Origin: Alphaproteobacteria bacterium
Lineage (GTDB): Bacteria > Pseudomonadota > Alphaproteobacteria > MPNO01 > UBA2964
Assembly (NCBI GenBank): GCA_012103315.1
Contig: WLWZ01000001.1
Location: forward strand, 620,001-684,000
Reading direction: 5' to 3'
DNA length: 64,000 bases
In this document: in pieces, positions 18,587 through 28,167 of the stretch
Layout: each line of letters starts with the position of its first letter
Position numbering within the stretch: the first letter of the stretch is position 1
Position numbers and translations under genes: made by a program
The notes under the pieces: generated by a model
Database searches by the model: none
What the model saw: only the letters and a program-made list of their open reading frames with translations
What the model was told of the DNA's origin: nothing

Positions 18587-19276
18587 CTACTCTCCACCCT
18601 CCGCATTGTCGTCGCCAGATTCTGCGCCTTCGGCACCTTCTTCGCCTTCGGCACCCTCTTCGCCTTCGAGACCTTCTTCGCCTTCGACTTCTTCCTCTTC
18701 GACGGCCATGACGGTCGGTGCGGCAATCGTTGCGATCGTAAAGTCACGATCGGTGATTGTTAGTTCGACGCCATCAGTGAGCGTTAAGGAGCTCGCATGA
18801 ATCGAGTCGCCGACTTCCAAACCCGTCAGATCGATCTCATATGAATCGGGGATTGCGTCAGCAACGCAAAGCACTTCAATCGCATGGCGTACAACGTTGA
18901 GAACACCGCCGGATTTAAGTCCAGGTGAATCCTCCTCATTCAGGAAGTGGACCGGAATTTCAACGGTCAACTTGCGATCTGCTGAATAGCGCAGAAAGTC
19001 GACATGCAGTGGACGATCCGTAACCGGGTGATACTGGGTGTCACGCGGTAATACCCGGTGTGCAGTACCATCGATTTCCACGTCAAGAAGACGGATAAAA
19101 AATCCGCTCTTGCCTAGCTCTTGCTCCAACCGGGTACGGTCGACGGTGATCAATAGGGGTTCTTCTTTGTTGCCGTATATAACAGCCGGGATTTGTCCGG
19201 CGCGGCGTGCAGCCCGGGCGGTCCCCTTTCCAGCCCGTTCGCGAGATGCCGCGGCAATGGTTTGAACTTCGGCCAT
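18587..19276 (-). CDS. rplY: 50S ribosomal protein L25/Ctc
   Basis: This 229-residue protein has an N-terminal L25 domain that binds 5S rRNA (MAEVQTIAAASRERAGKGTA, then RRAGQIPAVIYG) and a C-terminal CTC/TL5 beta domain. About the last 40 residues are an acidic, low-complexity tail of repeated EGEEG/AEG units, encoded by imperfect short repeats. Such tails are known in alphaproteobacterial L25 proteins. It heads the leftward rplY-pth-ychF group and lies 92 nt after the prs stop. Confidence 0.94.
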   Translation of the reverse strand: MAEVQTIAAASRERAGKGTARAARRAGQIPAVIYGNKEEPLLITVDRTRLEQELGKSGFFIRLLDVEIDGTAHRVLPRDTQYHPVTDRPLHVDFLRYSADRKLTVEIPVHFLNEEDSPGLKSGGVLNVVRHAIEVLCVADAIPDSYEIDLTGLEVGDSIHASSLTLTDGVELTITDRDFTIATIAAPTVMAVEEEEVEGEEGLEGEEGAEGEEGAEGAESGDDNAEGGE

Positions 19277-19334
19277 GCCGTATCTCCATAATTTGTGTTA
19301 ACGCCTGCCTCCAGGGGTGCCGACGTATAAAAGT

Positions 19335-19351
19335 CCCGTTAAAACGACGGG
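19335..19351 (-). terminator. Possible weak terminator after prs
   Basis: Read leftward, CCCGT and ACGGG form a 5-bp stem with a 7-nt loop, followed by ACTTTTATA. It lies about 20 nt past the prs stop. The stem is short and the T-run is interrupted, so this may be only an attenuating site or chance. Confidence 0.35.
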
Positions 19352-19368
19352 GGCGATGGGTTTTAGTC

Positions 19369-20313
19369 CTATGCGGCGGAATAGTCAAACAAACTAGAGA
19401 CGGACTTTTCTTCGCTAATCCGAGCGATTGCTTCGCCCATGAGTGGGGCAATAGATATTTGTCTGACATTTTGCGAAACGCGGACGGCTTCCGTGCCCAT
19501 AATACTGTCTGTGGTGACCATACTCTCCAAGGGAGAAGATGACACGCGAGACACTGCACCGCCGGATAGAACGCCGTGTGTGATGTATGCCGAAACGGAC
19601 TTTGCGCCCGCATCCATGAGGGCAACGGCGGCATTACAAAGCGTGCCGGCCGAATCAACGATATCATCCACGACGATGCAGTCAGCGCCGGTGACATCAC
19701 CAATAATATGCATGACTTCTGAAACACCAGCGCGTTCACGACGTTTGTCGATGATTGCCAGGTCGGCGCCAAGGGGTTTTGCCAAAGCTCGAGCCCGAAG
19801 CACACCGCCTACATCCGGTGATACCATTGTCAGATTTTCACAGTCGTAAGTTTGCTTAATGTCCCGTAGAAAAACGGGGGCGGCAAACAGATTGTCCACT
19901 GGAATATCGAAGAAACCCTGTATTTGCCCGGCATGAAGATCGAGTGTGAGTACGCGATCAACGCCAGCTTCGGTGATCAGATTTGCCACTAATTTGGCAG
20001 AGATTGGTGTTCTTGGACCAGATTTACGGTCTTGTCGGGCATAACCAAAGTAAGGAATGACGGCTGTGATCCGTCGCGCAGATCCGCGTCGTAGCGCGTC
20101 AATACAAACCAACAACTCCATGAGGTTGTCATTCGCTGGATATGACGTTGATTGAACAACGAACACATCTTCACCTCGGACGTTTTCGTCAATTTCGACG
20201 AAACATTCCATGTCCGAAAATCTGCGAATACTTGCTTTGCAAAGTGAAAGATTTAGATAAGCCGCAATCGCTTCTGCGAGCGGCCGATTGCTGTTACAGG
20301 CAACGATTTTCAT
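19369..20313 (-). CDS. prs: Ribose-phosphate pyrophosphokinase
   Basis: This 314-residue enzyme makes PRPP from ribose-5-phosphate and ATP, feeding nucleotide, histidine and NAD synthesis. It has the ATP-binding [16 protein letters not shown] region, the [11 protein letters not shown] flexible loop and the PRPP-binding motif [12 protein letters not shown]. Length is standard. It is followed leftward by rplY and preceded by an unrelated lipoprotein gene with a 108-nt gap. Confidence 0.96.
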   Translation of the reverse strand: MKIVACNSNRPLAEAIAAYLNLSLCKASIRRFSDMECFVEIDENVRGEDVFVVQSTSYPANDNLMELLVCIDALRRGSARRITAVIPYFGYARQDRKSGPRTPISAKLVANLITEAGVDRVLTLDLHAGQIQGFFDIPVDNLFAAPVFLRDIKQTYDCENLTMVSPDVGGVLRARALAKPLGADLAIIDKRRERAGVSEVMHIIGDVTGADCIVVDDIVDSAGTLCNAAVALMDAGAKSVSAYITHGVLSGGAVSRVSSSPLESMVTTDSIMGTEAVRVSQNVRQISIAPLMGEAIARISEEKSVSSLFDYSAA

Positions 20314-20421
20314 CCCGACTTTCCCTGTGCCACCATCCCCCCGGAGGCGGCCAAAATGCGAATGCCAAAAGCACGCGCAATCTACCAGCGCCCGTGGAGT
20401 GTGTAAACGATCCGACCGGGG

Positions 20422-21342
20422 TTAACGTCGTGTTTTTTTCCTCTGTGGAAAACTATCTGGCGGTAGACGATTGACGATCTCGCTGACACCTCCGGCAGCG
20501 TTCTGGGCGATGATTAAGGCCAGACTTTGCCAACCCCTTTTTACGGTTGATACCGCAATGGCATTTCGTTGATCGAGCTTTCCGACTTGTTTGCCTTTTG
20601 CGTCGAGAACGACCCAGTTAACCTCAATCGGTTGTTTTCCTTCCCTGGCTGGACCAAGAGAGACAGATCCAGCGATGATAAGCATGGCCCCATCAAGGCC
20701 CTTTAAAACAGGGAATTTTTGGCTTTTAAGGGACCGTTCCATTGCGGTCTTCAAAGCTGTCGATCTGATTTCGTCGATGCCGTCGATGGGCCATACGTGG
20801 AGCCGAGGGATGCTCGTCTGATTGCCTGTCTGAGTATCAAGTCGGGCCCCTAGAATGCTGCGCGCGAAAATCCGAGCAGTCGGTTTGACCCAGGGCAAAA
20901 GAGATTTTGAATTTGGGTGCGTCCAAAGTTTGGAAATAATTCTGTGACGAGTCTCGTGTCTCTCTATCGGTTTTCCCAGCGAATCGGTAAGGCTCCATTC
21001 GATCTGAATTACTGATCGATTCTTGGCCAGCTCTGCGATCTTCGCAGTTCCGTTGATGAACTTACTGTGACGATTTTCTCCGGTAGTGGCTGCGGGAATT
21101 TCCATCGCCATAAACGCGTTGACCATTGCCTTTGAGAGAGCATCTGATTGTTGTTTGGTAAGACCGGTGATTGGTTTCACAGTAATGCCCGCGATGTCGG
21201 GGCGTTGGGTAATAATCGGGTCTCCTGTACCTGGCGTATGAGCAAATGGCGTTGGTACGGGCTGGCAGCCTGTTAAAAGACTAATCAGAAGGGCTGATAC
21301 CGTTAAGAACCTATTTTGATGATGAGTTTCAGAGGATGACAC
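20422..21342 (-). CDS. Lipoprotein of unknown function
   Basis: This 306-residue protein starts with a lipoprotein signal: a hydrophobic run ending in the lipobox LLTGC (C26), followed by a proline-rich linker. I do not recognise the mature domain. It contains two similar-looking segments about an amphipathic helix (SKAMVNAFMAMEIPAA and TALKTAMERSLKSQKFPV), each followed by beta strands, suggesting an internal duplication. It ends with a basic KKTRR tail. Between prs and pgeF it may be an envelope protein co-expressed with lgt, which would lipidate it. Confidence 0.75.
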   Translation of the reverse strand: MSSSETHHQNRFLTVSALLISLLTGCQPVPTPFAHTPGTGDPIITQRPDIAGITVKPITGLTKQQSDALSKAMVNAFMAMEIPAATTGENRHSKFINGTAKIAELAKNRSVIQIEWSLTDSLGKPIERHETRHRIISKLWTHPNSKSLLPWVKPTARIFARSILGARLDTQTGNQTSIPRLHVWPIDGIDEIRSTALKTAMERSLKSQKFPVLKGLDGAMLIIAGSVSLGPAREGKQPIEVNWVVLDAKGKQVGKLDQRNAIAVSTVKRGWQSLALIIAQNAAGGVSEIVNRLPPDSFPQRKKTRR

Positions 21343-21396
21343 AGCTGGCTACCAAACCGATCAAACATGCGATGCAGAAGATTATGAGGTGCGGCA

Positions 21397-22197
21397 TTAG
21401 ATCCAATTCCTGAGCGTAATAGCGGAGAGACCTCGTCCATAGTCTTTCTCGCCCGTTAACGTTGCCCGCCGATAGCTGAAAAGGTTTTTGACCTCTGCGC
21501 AATTATCGATGTTTACATTCTCGTAAATTGCGATTTCCGCGCGATCCAAAATGTGTTCGATGAATCCGCCTAGATCGAAGCGCAGATGTGTGTCGTCATC
21601 GTCGATGAAATAGTCAGAAAAATTTGGATCATGCTTCGTAAATTGATCTCGGAACTCTAGCCCGACCTGATATGATTTTTGGGCAATACAGGGGCCTATG
21701 GCCGCAACTGTGTTGTTGCGTGAGGCACCAAGCGTTTCCATGGCAGCGACGGTTGTCTCGACAACTCCGTCGAGTGCGCCACGCCACCCGGCATGGCAAG
21801 CACCAATGACACCGGCTTTTGGGTCGGCAAACAGAACCGGTGTGCAATCAGCTGTTAAAATACCCAATGCCAAATCGGTCTGGCGGGTCACCATGCCATC
21901 TGCTTTTGGTGCGGCATGACGATCCCATGGTTTCTCAACTGTGACCACGTTTGTGCCATGAACCTGATAAACGGAGACGAGGGATGCAGGGCTGACGCCG
22001 AGACATTCACATACACGACGCCTGTTTTCGCTAACTTTCTCTTCTTGGTCGTCTGACCCGAACCCACAATTGAGCGAACGATAAATACCAGTGCTGACAC
22101 CGCCGTGACGGGTAAAAAATGCATGGTCGATTGTCGGGATCGCTGTGAGCGTGCTAGCTCGAATTACCGGCAGTTCTTCCGAAACCTCTTTGGTCAT
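21397..22197 (-). CDS. pgeF: Peptidoglycan editing factor PgeF (laccase-domain family)
   Basis: This 266-residue protein belongs to the DUF152/YfiH family, with FFTRHGGVSTGIY near the N-terminus and the copper/zinc-site segments TADCTPVLFAD, GACHAGWRG and IGPCI. PgeF removes wrongly incorporated residues from cell-wall precursors; related proteins act on purine nucleosides. The start overlaps the midA stop by 4 nt, forming an lgt-midA-pgeF set joined by two ATGA-type overlaps. Confidence 0.92.
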   Translation of the reverse strand: MTKEVSEELPVIRASTLTAIPTIDHAFFTRHGGVSTGIYRSLNCGFGSDDQEEKVSENRRRVCECLGVSPASLVSVYQVHGTNVVTVEKPWDRHAAPKADGMVTRQTDLALGILTADCTPVLFADPKAGVIGACHAGWRGALDGVVETTVAAMETLGASRNNTVAAIGPCIAQKSYQVGLEFRDQFTKHDPNFSDYFIDDDDTHLRFDLGGFIEHILDRAEIAIYENVNIDNCAEVKNLFSYRRATLTGEKDYGRGLSAITLRNWI

Positions 22198-23303
22198 GAT
22201 GCGCTTTCCGCTCCAAAGGCCTCGAAACCTGCAGGTACGGTGTCTGACCCCGACATTAAAGCCATTACTTTGAATAATGTGCCCATGTCATCGGATGCAA
22301 TCAAGCGGCGGGATCCGCTGATGATGCCTTTCGCCTGATCAGGCAGAGCTTTGGCGGTAAGGGCGGCGGTTCTTTGTTCGATACCCAATGCTGTCAGGAA
22401 TTCTCCCTGAAAGATGGGGCCATGTATCAATGTGCCCTCTGCTTCAGCGGCTTTAGCCAATGCCGCGAAATCAACATGAGTGGTGAGGTCTGCTTCGCCA
22501 ATGTCTGTGAGAGGATCATGATATTTATGAGACTTTATAGCTTGTAGCGTGTCGCCGACTCCGTGTCGGACGTGACCATAATCAATGATCAGCGCTGCAC
22601 CACCGCCTGTTGCTATGCGTTTTGCGATATCTCCTACTATTTGTTCTCCTACAATAGACCGTTCGAACACAGAACTGACGGGCGAGGGTTTAAGGTCATC
22701 GGGGACATAGACGTCTTTGGCGGGCGATGGACCGCCTTCTCCAAACATAAGCTTGTCTTGGTCACGATCCATTGTGACTCGTCGCTCTTGCCAGCCCTTA
22801 TCAGTTTTTATGTATTGATCAATTGGGAGCGCATCGAAGAATTCGTTGGCGATAATAAGGAGTGGGCCAGCAGGGGTCATTTCAAACCGGTCATGCCAAC
22901 TCACATTATAGTCGTTGAGCGTTTTCTGTTGTTGTTCACGCAGCACCGCGCCAGTCTCGACCATATGTACTTCAATGGCATCTGCGAACGAAGGCATGAC
23001 ATTTCGTACTGTCCTCAAAATATCTGCCATAAGCGTGCCGCGCCCGGGACCTAGTTCAACGAGATTAATCTTCTTGGGGCTCCCGATATTTTGCCACGCG
23101 ACGGCGCACCATAATCCAATGATTTCGCCAAAAACCTGGCTGATTTCGGGGGAGGTGACGAAGTCACCTGTCGCGCCAAGCGGGTCGCGCGTGCGATAAT
23201 ATCCGTGGTCGGGATCGCCTAAGGCAATCTCCATAAAGTCTGATACCGCGAGAGGCCCGACAGTTTTAATTCGTTCTCGGATTTTGGCGTCGAGCGGGGT
23301 CAC
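22194..23303 (-). CDS. SAM-dependent methyltransferase, MidA/NDUFAF7 family
   Basis: This 369-residue protein begins with the family hallmark MEIALGDPDHGYY followed by GATGDFVTSPEISQVFGE, and has the SAM-binding LVELGPGRGTL. The mitochondrial homologue NDUFAF7 dimethylates an arginine of a complex I subunit early in assembly; the bacterial role is probably similar but less studied. It overlaps lgt and pgeF by 4 nt each. The lgt-midA-pgeF order is common in alphaproteobacteria. Confidence 0.92.
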   Translation of the reverse strand: MTPLDAKIRERIKTVGPLAVSDFMEIALGDPDHGYYRTRDPLGATGDFVTSPEISQVFGEIIGLWCAVAWQNIGSPKKINLVELGPGRGTLMADILRTVRNVMPSFADAIEVHMVETGAVLREQQQKTLNDYNVSWHDRFEMTPAGPLLIIANEFFDALPIDQYIKTDKGWQERRVTMDRDQDKLMFGEGGPSPAKDVYVPDDLKPSPVSSVFERSIVGEQIVGDIAKRIATGGGAALIIDYGHVRHGVGDTLQAIKSHKYHDPLTDIGEADLTTHVDFAALAKAAEAEGTLIHGPIFQGEFLTALGIEQRTAALTAKALPDQAKGIISGSRRLIASDDMGTLFKVMALMSGSDTVPAGFEAFGAESAS

Positions 23304-24091
23304 TTCAGGCGGTAGGCTCTGTGGATAAGCCAGGCACCTATCAGGATTAGCGGCAAAGACAAAACCTGGCCCATTGTCGCAATTCCATAGAGCGTACCTA
23401 AGTGGGCATCCGGTTCGCGCACGAATTCCACCAGATAGCGCGAAAGACCGTATCCCGCCATAAATGTACCGAGCAACACCCCAGGTCGTTCCAGGGCCTT
23501 AAACCGGTAAACCAATACCGCGAGCACACAAAATAGTAACAGACCTTCTAGCCCTGCCTCATATAATTGACTGGGGTGACGTGGTGCTTCTCCACCCCGA
23601 GGAAAGGCCATTGCCCAGGGAACATCGCTGGCTCGCCCATATAGTTCGCCATTAATGAAGTTTGCAATGCGACCGAAAAAAAGGCCGATTGGTGCTGCCG
23701 CGCAGATCATGTCGCCCAACGCCAAGAAAGTAAGCCCACGCTTGCGGACAAATATCCATGTGACGGTAATGACGCCGATCAGTCCGCCATGAAAGGACAT
23801 ACCACCTTTCCACATTGCAAATATTGACATGGGGTTTTGGGCAAAGAAAACTGGGTTATAGAAAATAACGTAGCCGAGCCTGCCACCTAGAATGATGCCG
23901 AGCGTCGCCCAAATGATGAAGTCGTCGACGTGGACACGTTCGACTCCATTGTTGGATTTGGCGGCCAAGATAATGATGTAGCGCCACCCTAATAATATCC
24001 CAGCAACATAAGCAAGGGAGTACCAGCGGATCACGAGAGGGCCTAGTTCCAGGGCAATGGGGTCGATGGCCGGAAACGCTAATGCAAACAT
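23300..24091 (-). CDS. lgt: Prolipoprotein diacylglyceryl transferase
   Basis: This 263-residue polytopic membrane protein attaches diacylglycerol to the lipobox cysteine of prolipoproteins. It has about seven membrane segments, the Lgt signature GRIANFINGELYGR and the conserved YGLSRYLVEFVREPD stretch with catalytic arginines. The gene lies 30 nt from hldD and overlaps midA by 4 nt. The lipoprotein encoded two genes downstream is a plausible substrate. Confidence 0.96.
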   Translation of the reverse strand: MFALAFPAIDPIALELGPLVIRWYSLAYVAGILLGWRYIIILAAKSNNGVERVHVDDFIIWATLGIILGGRLGYVIFYNPVFFAQNPMSIFAMWKGGMSFHGGLIGVITVTWIFVRKRGLTFLALGDMICAAAPIGLFFGRIANFINGELYGRASDVPWAMAFPRGGEAPRHPSQLYEAGLEGLLLFCVLAVLVYRFKALERPGVLLGTFMAGYGLSRYLVEFVREPDAHLGTLYGIATMGQVLSLPLILIGAWLIHRAYRLK

Positions 24092-24121
24092 GGCCTCATA
24101 CTCTTCTTGCCAAGAACGGCA

Positions 24122-25114
24122 TCAAATATAGGGGTCTTCGGTTGCGAGAAAACGACGAACATATTGCGAAACACCGTCTTCAAGGCTGGTGAAGGACGTC
24201 GTGTACCCGGCCTCCCGAAGGTGGTCCATCTGCGCTTCGGTGAAATACTGATATTTATCGCGGATCGCCAGTGGCGTGTCGACAAACTGAATTTCAGGCG
24301 CAATTCCGGCAGCATTGAATATTGCTGTGGCTAAGTCAGCAAAGCTTCGTGCAGTTCCAGTGCCGAGATTAAACAGGCCTGATACTGTGGGGTTGTCTTT
24401 GAGCCACAGCATGACGTTTACGCAGTCTCCGACCCAGACAAAATCACGACTCTGGCCACCATCCGTGTAGTCAGGGTTATGGGAGCGGAAAAGCACAGCA
24501 GGACCCCCGGCGGAGACTTCACGGTAATTTTTCAGAGCAACGCTGATCTGTCCCTCTTTGTGATATTCGTTCGGGCCATAAACGTTGAAGAACTTCAAAC
24601 CCGCCCATTGTGGAGGTGCGTGATCCATGGTCTCGGTTTCAAGGACTCGGGCAACCCATCGATCAAAGAGATGTTTACTCCAACCGTATGCGTTGAGAGG
24701 CCTGAGTGTGGAGAGGTGAGATCTTGTCGCATCGTCAATAAATCCAGTTGCACCGTCCCCGTATGTCGCAGCAGAGGACGCATAGATGAAGGGAAGGCGA
24801 TATTTTGTACAGCGTGCCCATAGCTCGCAAGATAGTCGAAAATTATTCTCTATGATGACGTCTGCATTGGTTTCTGTGGTAGCCGAAATTGCCCCGAGGT
24901 GGAAAACCGCTTCAATGCGATTTGCGTTGTCATCTAAATAGGGCAGCAGTTCTTCGGGTGTGATGAGGTCGGCTAAGTCACGCTTGGCAATGTTGCGCCA
25001 CTTATCGTCGGTACCGAGCCGATCACATACAACAATATTGTTTGCGCCAGAGGCTTCAAGCCCCGCGACGAGGTTGGATCCGATAAAGCCGGCGCCACCG
25101 GTAACTAGGATCAT
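24122..25114 (-). CDS. hldD: ADP-glyceromanno-heptose 6-epimerase
   Basis: This 330-residue SDR-type epimerase converts ADP-D-glycero- to ADP-L-glycero-manno-heptose for the lipopolysaccharide core. It has VTGGAGFIGSNL for NADP binding, the FHLGAIS and YASSAATYG segments and the catalytic tyrosine/lysine in YGWSK. The rest of the heptose pathway is not in the window. It may head the leftward hldD-lgt-midA-pgeF run. A perfect 12-bp inverted repeat lies 18 nt upstream of its start. Confidence 0.93.
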   Translation of the reverse strand: MILVTGGAGFIGSNLVAGLEASGANNIVVCDRLGTDDKWRNIAKRDLADLITPEELLPYLDDNANRIEAVFHLGAISATTETNADVIIENNFRLSCELWARCTKYRLPFIYASSAATYGDGATGFIDDATRSHLSTLRPLNAYGWSKHLFDRWVARVLETETMDHAPPQWAGLKFFNVYGPNEYHKEGQISVALKNYREVSAGGPAVLFRSHNPDYTDGGQSRDFVWVGDCVNVMLWLKDNPTVSGLFNLGTGTARSFADLATAIFNAAGIAPEIQFVDTPLAIRDKYQYFTEAQMDHLREAGYTTSFTSLEDGVSQYVRRFLATEDPYI

Positions 25115-25132
25115 GTTTTCGGTCCATCACGC

Positions 25133-25164
25133 ATTACGATCCCTTAACTTATAGGGATCGTAAT
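25133..25164. promoter_or_regulatory. Perfect 12-bp inverted repeat between fhs and hldD
   Basis: ATTACGATCCCT (25133-25144) and AGGGATCGTAAT (25153-25164) are exact complements around an 8-nt spacer. It lies 40 nt past the fhs stop and 18 nt before the hldD start. No T-tract follows on the minus strand, so it is either a terminator of unusual form for fhs or an operator for hldD. Confidence 0.55.
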
Positions 25165-25204
25165 GATTTGCTTCAAGAAAAGGCTATAGGTCGTGGTCTA
25201 AAAC

Positions 25205-26896
25205 CTAGAACAGCCCGGTGATGTTGCCTTTTTCATCGACCTTGATGTCATGTGCAGCCGGTACCCGTGGAAGACCAGGCATGGTCATGATGTCTCCACA
25301 GACGACAACCAGAAACTCAGCACCATTTGCGAGCCGAACTTCTCTAATTTGAACGACGTGATCGCTCGGCGCGTTCTTTAGATTGGCATCAGTCGAGAAA
25401 CTGTACTGTGTTTTGGCAACGCAAATCGGGAACTTGCCGGCGCCCTCTTTTTCCAGGTCGCGGATTTGGTTGCGGATTTTCTGATCGGCAACGATTTCAC
25501 TGGCTTTGTAAACTTTCTGAGCGATTGTTTCGATCTTGTCCCACAGAGGCATGTCGTCTTCATAGAGAGGTTTGAAAGATGACCCATCATTGCCTTCGGC
25601 GAGCTCGACCACTTTGTTGGCCAGTTCTTCGGTGCCAGCACCACCATTGGCCCAGTGCGTACAATCGATCGCTTCGACGCCCTGCTCGGCGCAGCGCTCG
25701 CGGATCATGTTAATCTCTGCATCACTATCGGTGACGAACCGGTTGATAGCGACGACGGCAGGGACACCGAAACTCGTCACGTTACTTACATGACGTGACA
25801 GATTGTCGAGGCCCTTTTGCAAGGCCTCGAGGTTTTCATTTGCGAGATCTTCTTTTTGAACACCACCATGCATTTTCAAAGCCCGTGCTGTCGCGACGAC
25901 GACGGCTGCGTTTGGGGTAAGACCTGCTTTGCGGCATTTGATATCAAAGAATTTTTCGGCGCCGAGTTCGGCACCAAAGCCCGCCTCCGTGACGACATAG
26001 TCAGAGAGTTTTAGAGCAGTTTTTGTCGCGATCACCGAATTGCAACCATGTGCGATGTTGGCAAACGGACCGCCATGTACGAATGCAGGGTTGTTTTCCA
26101 ATGTTTGGACTAGGTTCGGTTTGATCGCATCTTTGAGCAATGCCGTCATCGGGCCATCTGCTTTCAGATCACGTGCATAAACTGGCTTGCGATCGCGTGT
26201 TTGGCCAACAACGATTTTTGCAAGACGGTTGTTTAGGTCTTCAATACTCGTGGCAAGGCAGAAGATCGCCATGACTTCGGAAGCAACAGTGATGTCAAAA
26301 CCAGCTTCCTTGGGAAAGCCGTTGGCAACCCCACCAAGGGACGTAACAATTGAACGAAGTGCGCGATCGTTCATGTCTACGACACGCCGCCAGGTTACGC
26401 GCCGGAGATCAAGAGCAGGCTCCTGCGCCCAGTAAATGTGATTATCGATTAGCGCGGAGAGTAAGTTATTTGCCGTGCCGATAGCGTGAAAGTCGCCGGT
26501 AAAGTGGAGGTTGATCTCTTCCATCGGAACGACTTGTGCGTACCCGCCACCAGCGGCACCGCCTTTCATCCCAAAGCAAGGGCCAAGAGAAGGTTCGCGC
26601 AAACAAATAGAGGCATTCTTGCCAATCCTGTTTAGTCCATCGCCCAGTCCAACCGTTGTTGTGGTTTTACCTTCCCCGGCAGCAGTTGGCGTCATCGCCG
26701 TCACTAGGATGAGTTTGGCATCCGGACGTTCCGGTAATGTCGCCACATGATCGAGCGATAATTTTGCTTTGTAGTGGCCGTACGGATCTAAGTGTTCGGC
26801 AGAGATGTCGAAGCGTTCTTTCGCTATATCGATAACGGGCTGCATGTTGGCTTCGCGGGCAATCTCGATATCTGATTTGTATTCTGTTTTCGCCAT
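25205..26896 (-). CDS. fhs: Formate-tetrahydrofolate ligase
   Basis: This 563-residue ATP-dependent enzyme makes 10-formyltetrahydrofolate from formate. It has the nucleotide-binding motif [20 protein letters not shown] and the [20 protein letters not shown] segment that define the family, over the full length. It supplies one-carbon units for purine synthesis or dissipates formate, as in many marine alphaproteobacteria that oxidise methyl groups. The gene stands alone, with 90 nt before hldD. No ZTP-type riboswitch was recognised upstream. Confidence 0.97.
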   Translation of the reverse strand: MAKTEYKSDIEIAREANMQPVIDIAKERFDISAEHLDPYGHYKAKLSLDHVATLPERPDAKLILVTAMTPTAAGEGKTTTTVGLGDGLNRIGKNASICLREPSLGPCFGMKGGAAGGGYAQVVPMEEINLHFTGDFHAIGTANNLLSALIDNHIYWAQEPALDLRRVTWRRVVDMNDRALRSIVTSLGGVANGFPKEAGFDITVASEVMAIFCLATSIEDLNNRLAKIVVGQTRDRKPVYARDLKADGPMTALLKDAIKPNLVQTLENNPAFVHGGPFANIAHGCNSVIATKTALKLSDYVVTEAGFGAELGAEKFFDIKCRKAGLTPNAAVVVATARALKMHGGVQKEDLANENLEALQKGLDNLSRHVSNVTSFGVPAVVAINRFVTDSDAEINMIRERCAEQGVEAIDCTHWANGGAGTEELANKVVELAEGNDGSSFKPLYEDDMPLWDKIETIAQKVYKASEIVADQKIRNQIRDLEKEGAGKFPICVAKTQYSFSTDANLKNAPSDHVVQIREVRLANGAEFLVVVCGDIMTMPGLPRVPAAHDIKVDEKGNITGLF

Positions 26897-26994
26897 GGTT
26901 TTCAGTTTCGCCCCAGGAGGATAAAATGTCGGAATAAGTGTTGTATTTCGCCATGATTAAGCACGAGGAAAATAAATTGTACAGCGTCTTACTT

Positions 26995-27012
26995 CAATGT
27001 GATTTAACATTG
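26995..27012. promoter_or_regulatory. Small inverted repeat in the fhs-ubiK divergent region
   Basis: CAATGT (26995-27000) and ACATTG (27007-27012) are exact complements separated by GATTTA. It lies midway between the divergent fhs and ubiK starts, where an operator would be expected. The arms are short, so chance is possible. Confidence 0.25.
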
Positions 27013-27090
27013 CACAAAAGATTATTTGCGCCACATTAAGGCTGAAAACATAAACTAACGGCGACGTTGGTAAGATTAGGAGTGACGAAG

Positions 27091-27393
27091 ATGCAAACGC
27101 GGAACCGAATTTTCGATGATGCCGCTAAGTTAGCTGGCGGTGCGGTGGGCACTTTGGAAGGGGTTCGGCGCGAGATTGAATCCCTCGTCCGGCAACAGGT
27201 AGAGCGAATGTTGTCCAAATTCGATCTTGTGACCCGGGATGAATTTGAGGCCGTCAAGGAAATGGCTGCGCGCGCCCGTGCAGAACAGGATAAGCTTGCT
27301 AAAAGGCTGGAAAAAATTGAGGCGTCGCAGGTAAAGTCGACTACCGCTAAAAAGGGGTCGGTCCGTAAAAAGCCCAAAGTAAAAAAGGCCTGA
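27091..27393 (+). CDS. UbiK-type accessory factor (BMFP family)
   Basis: This 100-residue protein matches the UbiK/YqiC (DUF526) family: an N-terminal amphipathic helix (FDDAAKLAGGAVGTLEGVRR), a conserved LVTRDEFEAVKEMAARAR coiled-coil segment and a lysine-rich tail. UbiK helps assemble ubiquinone-synthesis proteins near lipid, and homologues are membrane-fusogenic. The ATG at 27091 follows AGGAG; an upstream TTG in frame is less likely. It lies in a ubiK-ybjN-proC order that I recognise from alphaproteobacteria. Confidence 0.85.
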   Translation: MQTRNRIFDDAAKLAGGAVGTLEGVRREIESLVRQQVERMLSKFDLVTRDEFEAVKEMAARARAEQDKLAKRLEKIEASQVKSTTAKKGSVRKKPKVKKA

Positions 27394-27557
27394 TCCGGAA
27401 TTAATTTTTTAGTTTTCCACAGGAACTATCGTTAGAAGCTAAATCTACCCTTGCACCCCGACTCTGCTTTTGGCACCCTATATTTAGTAGAAAACTGTCA
27501 TGCTACCACAATATCTGTAAGAATTTGACTGTTTTTGCCTATTTTAGGGAGCCTCAG

Positions 27558-28064
27558 ATGGCGGTAACCGCAGTAAAAGATACGAGTCAGGTTACCACGA
27601 ACCCAATAGATCTTATTGAACAGATCGCTGGCGCGCAGGGGTGGACCTTTGAACGGTCGGCAGATTATGAAATCGCGGCTGAAATATCAGGCCGATGGAC
27701 TGATTATCGTCTGTTTTTTTCTTGGTTAGATGATATTAGCGCAATGCACTTTGCCTGCGCCTTTGAGTTGACCGTACCGGACCATCGTCGTGCGCCGTTC
27801 AATGATCTTATGGCGCGGGTTAACGAGCAGTTGGCAGTTGGCCACTTCGATTTGTGGGCGGATCGCGGGTTGCCGGTGTTTCGACACGCAATGTTGCTGC
27901 GTGGTGCTTCGGGGGCCAGCGTTGAACAGGTTGAAGACCTGGTTGAAATAGCCCTTGTTGAAAGTGAAAGATTTTATCCTGCGTTTAACTATGTCGTCTG
28001 GGGCGGTAAGACGCCGGAAGAGGCTTTTGACGCGGCGATGATTGATACCGTCGGCGAAGCCTGA
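27558..28064 (+). CDS. YbjN domain-containing protein
   Basis: This 168-residue cytoplasmic protein has the YbjN fold features: a central SGRWTDYRLFFSWLDDISAM strand-helix region, then LMARVNEQLAVGHFDLW and a C-terminal acidic helix near ESERFYPAFNYVVWGGKTPEE. YbjN proteins resemble secretion chaperones, and their function in alphaproteobacteria is unknown. The ATG at 27558 follows a GGGAG ribosome-binding site; a TTG in frame lies 33 nt upstream. proC starts about 100 nt downstream. Confidence 0.85.
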   Translation: MAVTAVKDTSQVTTNPIDLIEQIAGAQGWTFERSADYEIAAEISGRWTDYRLFFSWLDDISAMHFACAFELTVPDHRRAPFNDLMARVNEQLAVGHFDLWADRGLPVFRHAMLLRGASGASVEQVEDLVEIALVESERFYPAFNYVVWGGKTPEEAFDAAMIDTVGEA

Positions 28065-28167
28065 CCTCGGCAATTTTTCTAGCTTTCATATTGTGCTACT
28101 AGGGTCGCCTGTTTAACGGGCGGTGGACACTAGATCTCGTCGTTACGCGAAAATGTGGAGAAAGATA

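Noticed and set aside
18600..18760. Short repeats at the rplY end as a possible CRISPR or satellite.
   Set aside because: They are imperfect codon repeats that encode the acidic tail of L25 and have no spacer structure.
26897..27090. ZTP-type riboswitch upstream of fhs.
   Set aside because: The conserved core I would expect could not be found on the minus strand; only a small inverted repeat is present.
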